In this document: positions 1 through 7,574 of the stretch, piece after piece
How the letters are laid out: each line of letters begins with the position of its first letter
Position numbering within the stretch: the stretch's first letter is position 1
Source: CAZLMG01 sp964560765
Lineage (GTDB): Bacteria > Bdellovibrionota_B > Oligoflexia > Oligoflexales > CAZLMG01
DNA: 64,000 nucleotides
Direction: 5' to 3'
NCBI GenBank assembly: GCA_964560765.1
Contig: CAZLMG010000002.1
Coordinates: 62,001-126,000 of the forward strand
Notes under the pieces: generated by a model
What the model was told of the DNA's origin: nothing
The model's database searches: none
The model's input: only the letters and a program-made list of their open reading frames with translations
Program-made: the position numbers and the translations under genes

Positions 1-881
1 TTACTAGCATGCGATGCAAGTCGTGCATCCTGATCGGTAAAGCCTGTGCTGGCATCCAAGACCAGTACCACCACGTCCGACTCTTCAATGGCGCGCAGAC
101 TGCGCAACACGCTGAGTGTTTCCAGTTTTTCTATGACCCGCGCTTTTCGGCGAATACCCGCCGTATCCACCAGTACGTAATGTTCCTTATCAAAAACCAG
201 CGGCGTGTCGATGGCATCGCGCGTCGTGCCCGCGACGTCACTGACCAGCGCTCGCGATTCACCGAGAATGCGGTTGAGGATAGATGACTTACCCACATTG
301 GGACGACCCACGAGAGCGACGCGACGCGCCCCCGGCTCGATGGCACGGCGGTGCCGCACCGTTTCGATCTCTTGAAGGCGTTCGTACACCAATTCCTTTA
401 ACTCCAAGACACCCCGGTTGTGGGCGGCGCTCAGCGAATGTAGCTCATCAATACCGATGCGATAGAAGTCGTAGATGTGCGCTTCTTGCGAATCACCATC
501 GACTTTATTGACGGCGTAGATAGTTGGTTTGCCCATACGCTCAAGCATGCGCACAAGCTCGGCATCGTAAGGGTGCACGCCTTCCTTCTTGTCCAGCATC
601 AGCACCACAAGATCAGCCTCTTCAATGGCGGCCATGGTCTGTTGCCAAACCAAGTTGTCTTTGAATGGCTGGTAGCTGGTTTCGGCGGTTTCAAAACCAC
701 CCGTATCGACAACGGTATAGCCATCGTCGGTACCGTCGAGCCGAACAGAGCCGTAAATGCGGTCACGGGTGACACCCGGGCGATCGTCCACGATCGCATC
801 ATTGGTGCGAGTCAGCCGATTGAAGAGTGTCGACTTGCCAACGTTGGGTCGCCCAACGAGCGCTACGATGCCGCGAATCAT
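1..881 (-). CDS. der: Ribosome-assembly GTPase Der (EngA), 3' end cut off by window
   Basis: Der is a double GTPase that helps mature the 50S ribosomal subunit. Reading leftward from the ATG at 881, the protein begins MIRGIVALVGRPNVGKST, the first P-loop, followed by a DTGGF switch-II motif and an NKVD base-recognition motif. A second P-loop (GRPNVGKSS) and DTAGIRRK follow about 180 residues in, so both G domains are present. The C-terminal KH-like domain lies beyond position 1. The start ATG overlaps the rnc stop (ATGA), so translation of the two is probably coupled, with rnc first. Identification rests on the tandem motif pattern typical of the family. Confidence 0.96.
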   Translation of the reverse strand, partial: MIRGIVALVGRPNVGKSTLFNRLTRTNDAIVDDRPGVTRDRIYGSVRLDGTDDGYTVVDTGGFETAETSYQPFKDNLVWQQTMAAIEEADLVVLMLDKKEGVHPYDAELVRMLERMGKPTIYAVNKVDGDSQEAHIYDFYRIGIDELHSLSAAHNRGVLELKELVYERLQEIETVRHRRAIEPGARRVALVGRPNVGKSSILNRILGESRALVSDVAGTTRDAIDTPLVFDKEHYVLVDTAGIRRKARVIEKLETLSVLRSLRAIEESDVVVLVLDASTGFTDQDARLASHAS

Positions 882-1618
882 ATATGTTTCCCCTCGGGCC
901 TATCCGGCGCCGTTTTCATGACTAATAATGCCTGTTGCGCTGCTTGCTGCGCCGCCCGCTTCTTGCTAGCGCCCAATCCTCGCCCCAATTCGCGACCGCC
1001 CACCTGAACCATGACTTCAAAGCTGGGCGCATGGTCCGGCCCGGCCACATCGATCGTCTCGTACTCGGGAGTACCCCAACCCAGCGCCTGGGTCCACTCC
1101 TGTAACTGAGTTTTATAGTCGCCAGTAATTCCTTTTTGAGCCACTGCATCCAGCAATCCCGGCAGCCAGCTGCGAACCCAATCCTTGGCGACGTCCCAGC
1201 CCGAGTCCAGGTAGAGGGCGCCAATCAGAGCTTCTAGCGCATCCGCCAGGAGCGCATCTCGCTCGCCCCCTCCCATCTGCACTTCGGTTCGCCCCAACTG
1301 CAACCAATTTCCGAGACCAAGCTGTCGAGCCACAACGGCTAAGGCTTCTTCACACACCAACTGCGAACGGCGACGGGACATGGCACCTTCACGCTCGCCG
1401 GGTTGCTGCTGAAACAGGAATTCGCTCACTGCCATTCCAAGAACGGCATCTCCTAGAAACTCAAGTCGCTCGTTGCCACCACTCGCACCGCCCCTTACAG
1501 AACCGGCCAAGCTGGCTTCGTGGGCCCAGGAGCTATGAGTTAACGCTTCGATCAGCAATTGCCGCGAGCGGAATCGAAGTCCCAATTGTCGTTCTAATTT
1601 TCCGATGTCCTGAATCAA
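878..1618 (-). CDS. rnc: Ribonuclease III
   Basis: Cleaves double-stranded RNA in rRNA and mRNA processing. The 246-residue length is usual. The catalytic signature NERLEFLGDAVL lies near residue 50, with a second acidic cluster (DALEALIGALYLD) near residue 125 that supplies the other Mg2+ ligands. A C-terminal dsRNA-binding domain begins at DYKTQLQEW and ends with the basic GASKKRAAQQAAQ helix. The start is a TTG preceded by GGAAGG about nine bases upstream; no ATG upstream in frame fits better. It overlaps der by four bases. The rnc-der pairing without era is notable but not unusual. Confidence 0.96.
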   Translation of the reverse strand: MIQDIGKLERQLGLRFRSRQLLIEALTHSSWAHEASLAGSVRGGASGGNERLEFLGDAVLGMAVSEFLFQQQPGEREGAMSRRRSQLVCEEALAVVARQLGLGNWLQLGRTEVQMGGGERDALLADALEALIGALYLDSGWDVAKDWVRSWLPGLLDAVAQKGITGDYKTQLQEWTQALGWGTPEYETIDVAGPDHAPSFEVMVQVGGRELGRGLGASKKRAAQQAAQQALLVMKTAPDRPEGKHI

Positions 1619-1680
1619 GGGCGATACCTTCCCGGTTCTGATAATCGCGCTTAGTTACAATAGAAAAGGCATAGAATTCA

Positions 1681-1812
1681 ATGAAAATACCAGGCCAACC
1701 CAACCGGCACGCGCCGCTCGCCGTCCGCATCAACATAAACCAACAATTACAGACTGTTATTGATAATATGGAGCGCCGACTCTCGCAATCGAAAGAAAAA
1801 ATGAGAGAATAA
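1681..1812 (+). CDS. Possible 43-residue helical protein
   Basis: A short reading frame on the plus strand, divergent from rnc, runs from ATG 1681 to TAA 1812. The C-terminal half (INQQLQTVIDNMERRLSQSK) is hydrophilic, predicted helical, and could form a coiled coil. A purine-rich AGAAAAGG about eleven bases upstream could act as a ribosome-binding site. I do not recognise a family. It may be a real small gene leading into mltG or a chance frame; conservation in relatives would decide. Confidence 0.33.
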   Translation: MKIPGQPNRHAPLAVRININQQLQTVIDNMERRLSQSKEKMRE

Positions 1813-1913
1813 GTGGGGCCCGGTGCCCGGTGGACCCGTCCAGGATCACCGACTAGCCCAACAACCCAGGCGCAACAAATCGCACCCAGGAAATCTGGAG
1901 GATGGCCCGACTC

Positions 1914-2951
1914 ATGCTGAAGCGACTGATTCTGACCATACTATGGCTAAGCATGGCGGGCTGCTTTGGCGCCGGACTTTGCTACTGGAGTGTGGCACGC
2001 TGGACCCAGCAAAATATTGCCTTACCCTCTCCCATCATCGTCGAATTCCCGAGGGGCACGCGCCTGACAGGACTCAGCGATTCGCTGGCGGCGCAAGGGG
2101 TCATCGACAGTCCGCTCTACTTTCAGATTTGGACCCGCATCCAGCGTAACTATCATCGTTTTCAGGCAGGTACGTACCGGTTTGAAAACTCTGTGTCTCC
2201 ACGAACCGTCATTCAGACTATCATCAAGGGCGATACTTACCGCCCGATCGTTGCTCAAGTCACCATTCCAGAGGGGTTCAATACACGCCAGATCGCTGCC
2301 CGGCTGGCGGAAACCGGTATCGGTACCACCAGCGAATTTATGAAATTGACTGGGGACAAGGAGTTTCTACGTCAGCAAAAGATCACGGCTGCAACCATCG
2401 AGGGATACCTTTATCCGGCAACTTATAACTTCTATTCTGTTCCCACACTGCGCGACGCCATTACCGAAATGGTGCAACAATTCTGGCAACGACTGCCCAA
2501 GGGATATGCTCACAGCGTCGATGCGCTCGGCCTGAGCATCGCCCAGGCCATCACTTTTGCGTCGTTAATCGAACTCGAAACTAAGTTCGAAGATGAGAAG
2601 CCGATGGTTTCGGAGGTCATCTGGCGCCGACTGAAAAACAATGAGCCGCTCGGAATCGATGCGGCGCTGATTTACGGAATCGATGACTACGACGGCGATA
2701 TTAAGTGGAAACACTTGCGGGACGCCAAGAACCCCTACAACTTGCGCATTCATACCGGCCTCCCACCGACCCCCATCGGCTCCCCGGCGCTATCTTCATT
2801 ACAAGCGGTCTTGACGCCAACCAATGAAGGCTATCATTTCTATGTGTTAAAAGTGGGTACCGGCGGTAGGCACCACTTCTCCAAGACTTTGGCCGAGCAC
2901 AATCGCTATGTGAAGGAACTTGTTCGTAGTGCGAGCAACGGTCAAAAATAG
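1914..2951 (+). CDS. mltG: Endolytic peptidoglycan transglycosylase MltG
   Basis: MltG cuts nascent glycan strands at the inner membrane and so helps terminate peptidoglycan chains. The protein has an N-terminal membrane segment (residues about 5-25), a LysM-like region and the YceG catalytic domain. The catalytic glutamate is in ASLIELET near residue 220, and the conserved TGLPPTPIGSPA loop is near residue 285. A GGAGG at 1897-1901 directly abuts an ATG at 1902 but lies 12 bases before the ATG at 1914, so 1914 is preferred, giving 345 residues; 1902 would add four. Holliday-junction resolvase or tmk genes that often follow mltG are absent. Confidence 0.93.
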   Translation: MLKRLILTILWLSMAGCFGAGLCYWSVARWTQQNIALPSPIIVEFPRGTRLTGLSDSLAAQGVIDSPLYFQIWTRIQRNYHRFQAGTYRFENSVSPRTVIQTIIKGDTYRPIVAQVTIPEGFNTRQIAARLAETGIGTTSEFMKLTGDKEFLRQQKITAATIEGYLYPATYNFYSVPTLRDAITEMVQQFWQRLPKGYAHSVDALGLSIAQAITFASLIELETKFEDEKPMVSEVIWRRLKNNEPLGIDAALIYGIDDYDGDIKWKHLRDAKNPYNLRIHTGLPPTPIGSPALSSLQAVLTPTNEGYHFYVLKVGTGGRHHFSKTLAEHNRYVKELVRSASNGQK

Positions 2952-3033
2952 CCTGATTGCAGATTTGGAAAGTGTTATGATGATACCACCTCTTTTTGTT
3001 TTCACGGCACAACGTGAGTTTGGAGGCTGATCG

Positions 3034-3474
3034 ATGACGACACGCAATAAGAAGACCCCGGCAAAGCCACCTCGAACTGCGGCGCGAGTTCGCGATGAGA
3101 AGTCGGCTGGATCAATCGACAACCGGGTGCATCACCGCATTCCCGTGCAATTGCTGGTGGACTATCGAAGTGATGGCCACTACCTTTTTGATTTCTGCAA
3201 GGACTTGGGCGTTGGCGGCGTTTTTATTCAGACTTCCGAACCGCTACCCATGGGCAGCGAGATCTCGTTGACGTTTACCCTTCCCGATAGCAAGGAAACG
3301 TTGGACGCCAAGGGTACTGTGATTTGGGCGCAATCGGTTGTTGCTGGCCGCAGCGAACTTACCCCCGGTATGGGCGTACAATTTCACAGTTTTGCGCCCG
3401 AGCAGCGGCGCTTGCTGGAAGAGTTTGTCAGCCGCTATAACAAACAACATCGCGAGCCGCCAAAGTCGGCGTGA
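3034..3474 (+). CDS. PilZ-domain protein, Myxococcus-type, degenerate ligand motif
   Basis: A 146-residue soluble protein with one PilZ beta-barrel from about residue 32 to 138 (HRIPVQLLVDYRSDG, DLGVGGVFIQT, GMGVQFHSF). It resembles the TIGR02266-type PilZ domains common in myxobacteria and Bdellovibrio relatives. The RxxxR arm that grips c-di-GMP in canonical PilZ proteins is missing, and the DxSxxG motif reads DLGVGG. It may therefore not bind the dinucleotide and could act as a protein-interaction module. The N-terminal 30 residues are basic and probably disordered. Start supported by GGAGG nine bases upstream. Confidence 0.85.
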   Translation: MTTRNKKTPAKPPRTAARVRDEKSAGSIDNRVHHRIPVQLLVDYRSDGHYLFDFCKDLGVGGVFIQTSEPLPMGSEISLTFTLPDSKETLDAKGTVIWAQSVVAGRSELTPGMGVQFHSFAPEQRRLLEEFVSRYNKQHREPPKSA

Positions 3475-3549
3475 TTCTGCCCAAGTATTGCTCTGGCTCA
3501 TGCTCGTGTCGTTGTGCTACTGTCGTTGATACGGTTGCTGCTGAGAGAT

Positions 3550-3566
3550 GGGTGGTCCTACCACCC
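3550..3566 (+). terminator. Small perfect hairpin upstream of next gene
   Basis: GGGTGGT and ACCACCC form a seven-base-pair stem with a three-base loop. It lies after the PilZ gene and eight bases before the GGAG ribosome-binding site of the next gene. No T-run follows, so it is a weak terminator at best; it could instead shape the leader of the downstream mRNA. Confidence 0.35.
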
Positions 3567-3583
3567 CTACCATGGAGTCGAGG

Positions 3584-4003
3584 ATGAAAGTTGTCTGGAA
3601 ACGACCAGACGGTTTCCACGGCGCAGAGCCTGCGGATTTTGTCACTGTCGATGTTGGGCACTCCAAGCTATGGCTTCATAAGCGCGATCGCGACCAATTC
3701 CCCTTTCGAATCTCGGGTGGCTGGGAAGAAGAAGCCGCCAGCAAGCGGCTGAACAACCTGGTAAACCTTCTGGGTCAAGATGAGGCTTCGGTCGTGGCGC
3801 ATTTGGCACGACAGTTTTCCAACTCCCAGCAGGACGAGCCGGCCGCCTATTTGACAGACCTGCAGAAGTGGCTGTCTGAGTTATCCAAGTCCTTCAAAGG
3901 CGACACCTGGGAGACAGAGATCATGGCTGAGGCCCTGCACACTGTTTCCCAACTCCTTGAACGGTGCCGTCCGTCATTTCTCAATGCAAGCAAGAGCGAT
4001 TAG
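3584..4003 (+). CDS. Conserved-looking hypothetical protein, 139 residues
   Basis: Soluble protein of unknown function starting MKVVWKRPDGFHG. The ATG at 3584 has GGAG six bases upstream; ATGs at 3548 and 3572 lie within or before a hairpin and lack such a site. The N-terminal half is mixed alpha/beta with many aromatic residues (LWLHKRDRDQFPFRISGGW). The second half looks helical and ends with two cysteine-poor amphipathic helices. No signal peptide or membrane segment. I do not recognise a family. It follows a PilZ gene in the same direction, which may mean co-transcription. Confidence 0.7.
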   Translation: MKVVWKRPDGFHGAEPADFVTVDVGHSKLWLHKRDRDQFPFRISGGWEEEAASKRLNNLVNLLGQDEASVVAHLARQFSNSQQDEPAAYLTDLQKWLSELSKSFKGDTWETEIMAEALHTVSQLLERCRPSFLNASKSD

Positions 4004-4066
4004 GGCCCACTCAGCGGGACGTACAGGCGTTCCTTGCGCTGATCCCATGTTCATGGTAAACACCGG

Positions 4067-4588
4067 GTGATTTACCACTATCGGGATGCAGCCGTGTTTT
4101 TAGCCTTCAAATGGGTTTTGTGCGTTTTTTATGCCGTGATAGCGGCAAGTTACGCTCATGGATCCGATTCGGGACGCGGGCCGCAGCTGGCGACGTCCGA
4201 TGTCATCGGCTCCGTGCTAACCACCCTCTTCCAAGGTGATAGTAGCCGGACCAGCGACACCCTGTCTGCCCTGGGTCGCAGTTATGAACAGTTTCTCAAC
4301 GATTTTACCCGCGAGCCATACTGCGCCGACTTTCCCGGCAGCACCGTGCGGCTAGCCTGCGACCAATTCAAACAACAAGAAGTCGCCCGGATCCATCATC
4401 ACAAATGGAGCTACCGCTATAGTTTTGCAGAGGCGGAATTTGCCTCGGAAACGGCTGTCTACAATTTCGTCCGCTCAGTCGAGTTGCACCCATCTTATCG
4501 CTGCACCATCTTCCTGCAGCTATCAGTGAACCTCAAATCACAGATGATTCTGAATCAAGAGTACTGGGCTGACTGCCCAGAATCCTAA
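4067..4588 (+). CDS. Exported hypothetical protein with four cysteines
   Basis: A 173-residue frame from GTG 4067. The N-terminus carries a hydrophobic signal-like stretch (FKWVLCVFYAVIAASYA) followed by a likely cleavage site before HGSD. The mature part has four cysteines (YCADF, LACDQ, YRCTI, ADCPE), compatible with two disulfides in the periplasm. A GTG at 4094 would give a shorter and more usual signal peptide, so the start is uncertain. No ribosome-binding site is convincing for either. No known family recognised. Confidence 0.6.
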   Translation: MIYHYRDAAVFLAFKWVLCVFYAVIAASYAHGSDSGRGPQLATSDVIGSVLTTLFQGDSSRTSDTLSALGRSYEQFLNDFTREPYCADFPGSTVRLACDQFKQQEVARIHHHKWSYRYSFAEAEFASETAVYNFVRSVELHPSYRCTIFLQLSVNLKSQMILNQEYWADCPES

Positions 4589-4597
4589 TTCAATAAC

Positions 4598-4621
4598 TAG
4601 GCGCTGGCGCGAAAGCGCCTA
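4598..4621. terminator. Hairpin between convergent genes
   Basis: TAGGCGCT and AGCGCCTA form an eight-base-pair stem with an eight-base loop. It sits exactly between the convergent stops at 4588 and 4623. No strong T-run on either side, so it is likely a weak or Rho-assisted bidirectional terminator. Confidence 0.5.
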
Positions 4622-4622
4622 A

Positions 4623-5297
4623 CTACTGGCAGTCGACCTTGGCTTCTGGTTCCTCTGGCTGCACGACCGACTTACCTTGCGCATTCGTCCCGAGATTGGA
4701 AATGAGCGAGTTCAAGACCGTACAGCGAATGGATGCGTTCTGCTTGAGGTTCAACGACTGCAGCGTCGGATGATTCATAAACGGCGTCACGTCGATGACT
4801 AGGTTTGATTCAAGATCCAAAGTTTCCAACTCGGGAATTTCTGCCAATGCAGCCACATTGCTTATCTTATTAAAGGCAAGATCCAGACTCATGACTTCAG
4901 TGGCGGAAAAATCCGGCGTCACGCTGATGGAATTCTCGCGGGCGGAAATTGTTGTTAGTTTCGTAACTCCCGCCAGCGGCGAGATGTCGATGAGTAGATT
5001 GCGATCTAACTTGATCTCCACCAACGCAGTCATTTGTTCAATATCACGCAATGTCGCAATCTTTTTAAATGTGCAATCCAATGTTGCCAGATCAGTACCG
5101 GTACGTGCCGCCGTGTCGGCCTTCACGGCGTCCGTAACACAGGTCTGCAAATTTGCGTCAGAAAACTTCAGTTGAACGATCGAAGTCTTGGTCTTCTTTT
5201 CTTCGTCGGCGCAGCCGACCATAATCGCCGACGTCAACGCCATCAAGAGCACATTGACTAACGTCTGGACCTTTCGAGTACCGCCCTCGCCCACCAA
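4623..5297 (-). CDS. Leucine-rich-repeat lipoprotein (internalin-type repeats)
   Basis: A predicted lipoprotein of about 224 residues. The signal segment ends in a lipobox-like IMVGC near residue 29, followed by a charged DEEKKTK linker. Residues about 75-190 hold four to five leucine-rich repeats of the internalin kind (LVEIKLDRNLLIDISPLAG, LMSLDLAFNKISNVAALAE and similar). Such repeats form a curved protein-binding surface, here on the envelope. The start is a TTG or the adjacent GTG, with GGGG a few bases upstream; no ATG start fits with the signal peptide. Partner unknown. Confidence 0.82.
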   Translation of the reverse strand: MVGEGGTRKVQTLVNVLLMALTSAIMVGCADEEKKTKTSIVQLKFSDANLQTCVTDAVKADTAARTGTDLATLDCTFKKIATLRDIEQMTALVEIKLDRNLLIDISPLAGVTKLTTISARENSISVTPDFSATEVMSLDLAFNKISNVAALAEIPELETLDLESNLVIDVTPFMNHPTLQSLNLKQNASIRCTVLNSLISNLGTNAQGKSVVQPEEPEAKVDCQ

Positions 5298-5343
5298 CCG
5301 ACCCCGCGTTGTTATTTTTCAGGAAATCTGGTAACTTATTGTC

Positions 5344-5349
5344 ATTATA
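5344..5349 (-). promoter_or_regulatory. Putative -10 box for the LRR lipoprotein gene
   Basis: On the minus strand this reads TATAAT, a perfect -10 hexamer, about 47 bases before the lipoprotein start. No good -35 hexamer is visible at 16-18 bases. The PilZ gene diverges from here, so the 77-base gap must hold both promoters. Confidence 0.4.
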
Positions 5350-5374
5350 AGCCATACTTGGATAGGTTCCTAGC

Positions 5375-5761
5375 ATGTCAAGGCGTCCACCTTCGGAAAA
5401 GTCTGCGGCTGAGCGACGCCAGCTGCCCCGCTATCGCGTCCGCTGTGAAGCCGACGTAAAACTCAAGACCCTAGGCTCGTTATCTCCCTATGCGTTTCAA
5501 ACGGCCAATATCTCCAATGGCGGTATCTATGTGATGACCGGCGCGGCATACCATCCCTTTCGCGAAAAGACCCTCGTGGAGGTTTGGTTGACTCTGCCAG
5601 ATGCGAACCCCGCACCACTTTACTGCATGGCGAAAGTGATTCATTTAAAGGACGGCGTTGGCTTCGGCGCTGCCATTATTCAGATTGAAGATGCCACTCA
5701 AGATCGTCTCACTGCATTTCTTGAGGAATACGAAAGAAACCATCCCAATTCACGCATTTAA
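5375..5761 (+). CDS. PilZ-domain protein with full c-di-GMP-binding motif
   Basis: A 128-residue protein made almost entirely of one PilZ domain. The RxxxR arm is present (RQLPRYRVR, residues about 15-23), as is the downstream NISNGG form of the (D/N)xSxxG motif near residue 46. By family knowledge this predicts c-di-GMP binding, in contrast to the PilZ protein at 3034. It has no other domain, so it probably acts as a stand-alone receptor that touches a partner. The ATG at 5375 is the first in frame. Target unknown; a diguanylate cyclase is encoded at 48650. Confidence 0.88.
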   Translation: MSRRPPSEKSAAERRQLPRYRVRCEADVKLKTLGSLSPYAFQTANISNGGIYVMTGAAYHPFREKTLVEVWLTLPDANPAPLYCMAKVIHLKDGVGFGAAIIQIEDATQDRLTAFLEEYERNHPNSRI

Positions 5762-5858
5762 CCAATTCACCGCCACAACATTCCTTCACTTCAACCGCTA
5801 TCCACCGATAGAAGATCAGTCAGCCTCTCTCTGCACCAGCATGAGGAAGCCGCGGGTC

Positions 5859-6362
5859 ATGGCAACGCAAGACATCCTAGAGTTTATTGAATCCTTCTGC
5901 TTTGACGAGCAGCTATACTGGCGCCTGCCGGACGTCTATGAGCGCAATCAGTTTGAGCTGCATTGGCGCCGCGCCGACCGCAGTAAGCCATGGCGCCTGC
6001 GCGCCTTAGGCAGCAACAATTGGCACTATATGGATCGGACTCAACTGCTGGATACCCTTGCAGCAGAACATGTGGATATGGCGGCTCTGGAAAAGAGCCT
6101 CGCGTCAGCCGTTCTCACCCAGGCGGTTTACGCGAATTTTGTGATTGAAGGTGCCCACAAGATTTTTGGTGAGTCCCGCGTGCAAAAGGCCATCCAGGAA
6201 ACGCAGACCTTCCTTGCGAACCTGAAGGAAACCGTGCATGCTTTTGCCCAGAAGCGCCCGAGCCCTGAAGGCCCAGGGGCTGATGTGCCCGGACTTAGAT
6301 TGGTAGCAGGACAAAGCGATCTCGCCGCCGATGACAATAGCGATAAGAAAGAACGTCCCTAG
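5859..6362 (+). CDS. Hypothetical soluble protein, 167 residues
   Basis: Starts MATQDILEFIESFCFDEQLYW at ATG 5859, with GAGGA about twelve bases upstream; ATG 5841 would add six residues. The protein is rich in Trp, Arg and Leu in the first half and helical later (VQKAIQETQTFLANLKETV), ending in a Pro/Gly/Asp-rich tail. No signal peptide or membrane helix. It ends three bases before the methyltransferase gene, so the two are likely co-transcribed. I do not recognise the family. Confidence 0.65.
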   Translation: MATQDILEFIESFCFDEQLYWRLPDVYERNQFELHWRRADRSKPWRLRALGSNNWHYMDRTQLLDTLAAEHVDMAALEKSLASAVLTQAVYANFVIEGAHKIFGESRVQKAIQETQTFLANLKETVHAFAQKRPSPEGPGADVPGLRLVAGQSDLAADDNSDKKERP

Positions 6363-6365
6363 AGC

Positions 6366-7001
6366 ATGAGCAAACCCTACTATGACCATGACGAGACTTG
6401 GCGCGCTCGCCGGCAACGTGGTTACGCCTCATGGGGCAGTCATGCGGATTACAACTACCGGGAAGCGCTAGAGCGATTACTACCGGTTGCGCCTCCCCCC
6501 AGTCGTTTACTCGATATTGGCTGCGGTGCTGGTCGATTCGGAATTTTTGCCGAAGAAGCCGGCTACACCTATTGCGGAGTCGATGCTAGCCGCGAGGCCA
6601 TCGCTCTGGGCGAGGAGCATTACGGACACTTAGATTTGCAGGTCGTAGATGCAGCCGCTGATAGCGCCTGGGTGCATCCGGCCGGCAATTTCGCCATCGT
6701 GACGTCCCTCAATGCCCTGCACTGTTTGACGGTCCCTTCTGATCGGCAGGCTTTTTGGAATTTCTGTTGGCGGCAAGTAGCCGCCGGCGGCCTTTTCTAT
6801 CTATCAACCATGGGCGGTCCTTTGGCCACGGGCGCGCGTCCCTCGGCAACGCCGCGCGCTCACTTGACGCAGGCGGAACTTCTCGCGGAATTTCATCCAC
6901 TGGGCGGTGAGGTCATCTGGGAACATTGGATACCTACTTCCGACTACAACCCCATCCCCAATTGGTATCTTTTTGCAAAAAAACCACTCGGTGCGGGGTA
7001 G
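6366..7001 (+). CDS. Class I SAM-dependent methyltransferase
   Basis: A 211-residue protein with a Rossmann-type methyltransferase fold. Motif I is LLDIGCGAGRFG (residues about 44-55), followed by the acidic end of strand 2 (CGVDASREAI), and a motif-IV-like region near TSLNALHCL. The substrate cannot be read from sequence; the size and loose C-terminus fit small-molecule methyltransferases of the Methyltransf_11/UbiE type. It lies three bases after the preceding hypothetical gene and nine bases before the Nudix gene, suggesting a small operon. Confidence 0.82.
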   Translation: MSKPYYDHDETWRARRQRGYASWGSHADYNYREALERLLPVAPPPSRLLDIGCGAGRFGIFAEEAGYTYCGVDASREAIALGEEHYGHLDLQVVDAAADSAWVHPAGNFAIVTSLNALHCLTVPSDRQAFWNFCWRQVAAGGLFYLSTMGGPLATGARPSATPRAHLTQAELLAEFHPLGGEVIWEHWIPTSDYNPIPNWYLFAKKPLGAG

Positions 7002-7010
7002 ACAAAGCCG

Positions 7011-7574
7011 ATGCAGCATCCGCCTGCGCCCATTCATATGCAAATTCTCTTGCCGCTTGGCGAAGCCTGGCCCAAACCACAAGCAGGTTCTCGTCCATCC
7101 GCCGTAGCCCTCCTCATGGCCTTCGATCCCGTCGATCATTGGCACATCGTTCTGACCAAACGCTCGACCCACGTCGGCTCACACAAGGGACAAATTGGAT
7201 TGGCAGGGGGCCGAGCCGATCCAGATGATCACAGTCCGGAGGAAACGGCTCTACGTGAAGTCGAAGAAGAATTGGGGCTAGCCCGCACCCATGTGCAGTG
7301 CTTGGGCCGCCTGCCAGCCATCCGCGCTTTGGACGGCAGCCCGGTGGTGCCTATCGTTGCCACCACACTCGTCCCCGCTTCCCAATTGCAGCCTTCGCCA
7401 ACAGAAGTCGCGCAAATTATTCCTGTTCCTTGGCGTGAATTGCAGCGCACCGAGCGACAGGCATTTCGTTTTAACATTTTCGGCGTGTGGCGCGAGTCGT
7501 CGCTTTACCAAACCAAAGATGTGCGTATCTGGGGCTTGACCGCAAAGATCTTGGACATGGTTCAGTTTGGTTGA
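7011..7574 (+). CDS. Nudix hydrolase, probable CoA pyrophosphatase (NudL type)
   Basis: Probably cleaves CoA or oxidised CoA into phosphopantetheine and 3',5'-ADP. The Nudix box is present as GGRADPDD...ALREVEEELGL (residues about 65-88), and the preceding LTKRSTHVGSHKGQIG matches the extra NudL/UPF0035 signature that lies just before the box. Length (187) fits the family. A start at ATG 7038 is possible. The 3' end overlaps the convergent pgi gene by 13 bases. Substrate assignment is from family knowledge. Confidence 0.85.
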   Translation: MQHPPAPIHMQILLPLGEAWPKPQAGSRPSAVALLMAFDPVDHWHIVLTKRSTHVGSHKGQIGLAGGRADPDDHSPEETALREVEEELGLARTHVQCLGRLPAIRALDGSPVVPIVATTLVPASQLQPSPTEVAQIIPVPWRELQRTERQAFRFNIFGVWRESSLYQTKDVRIWGLTAKILDMVQFG

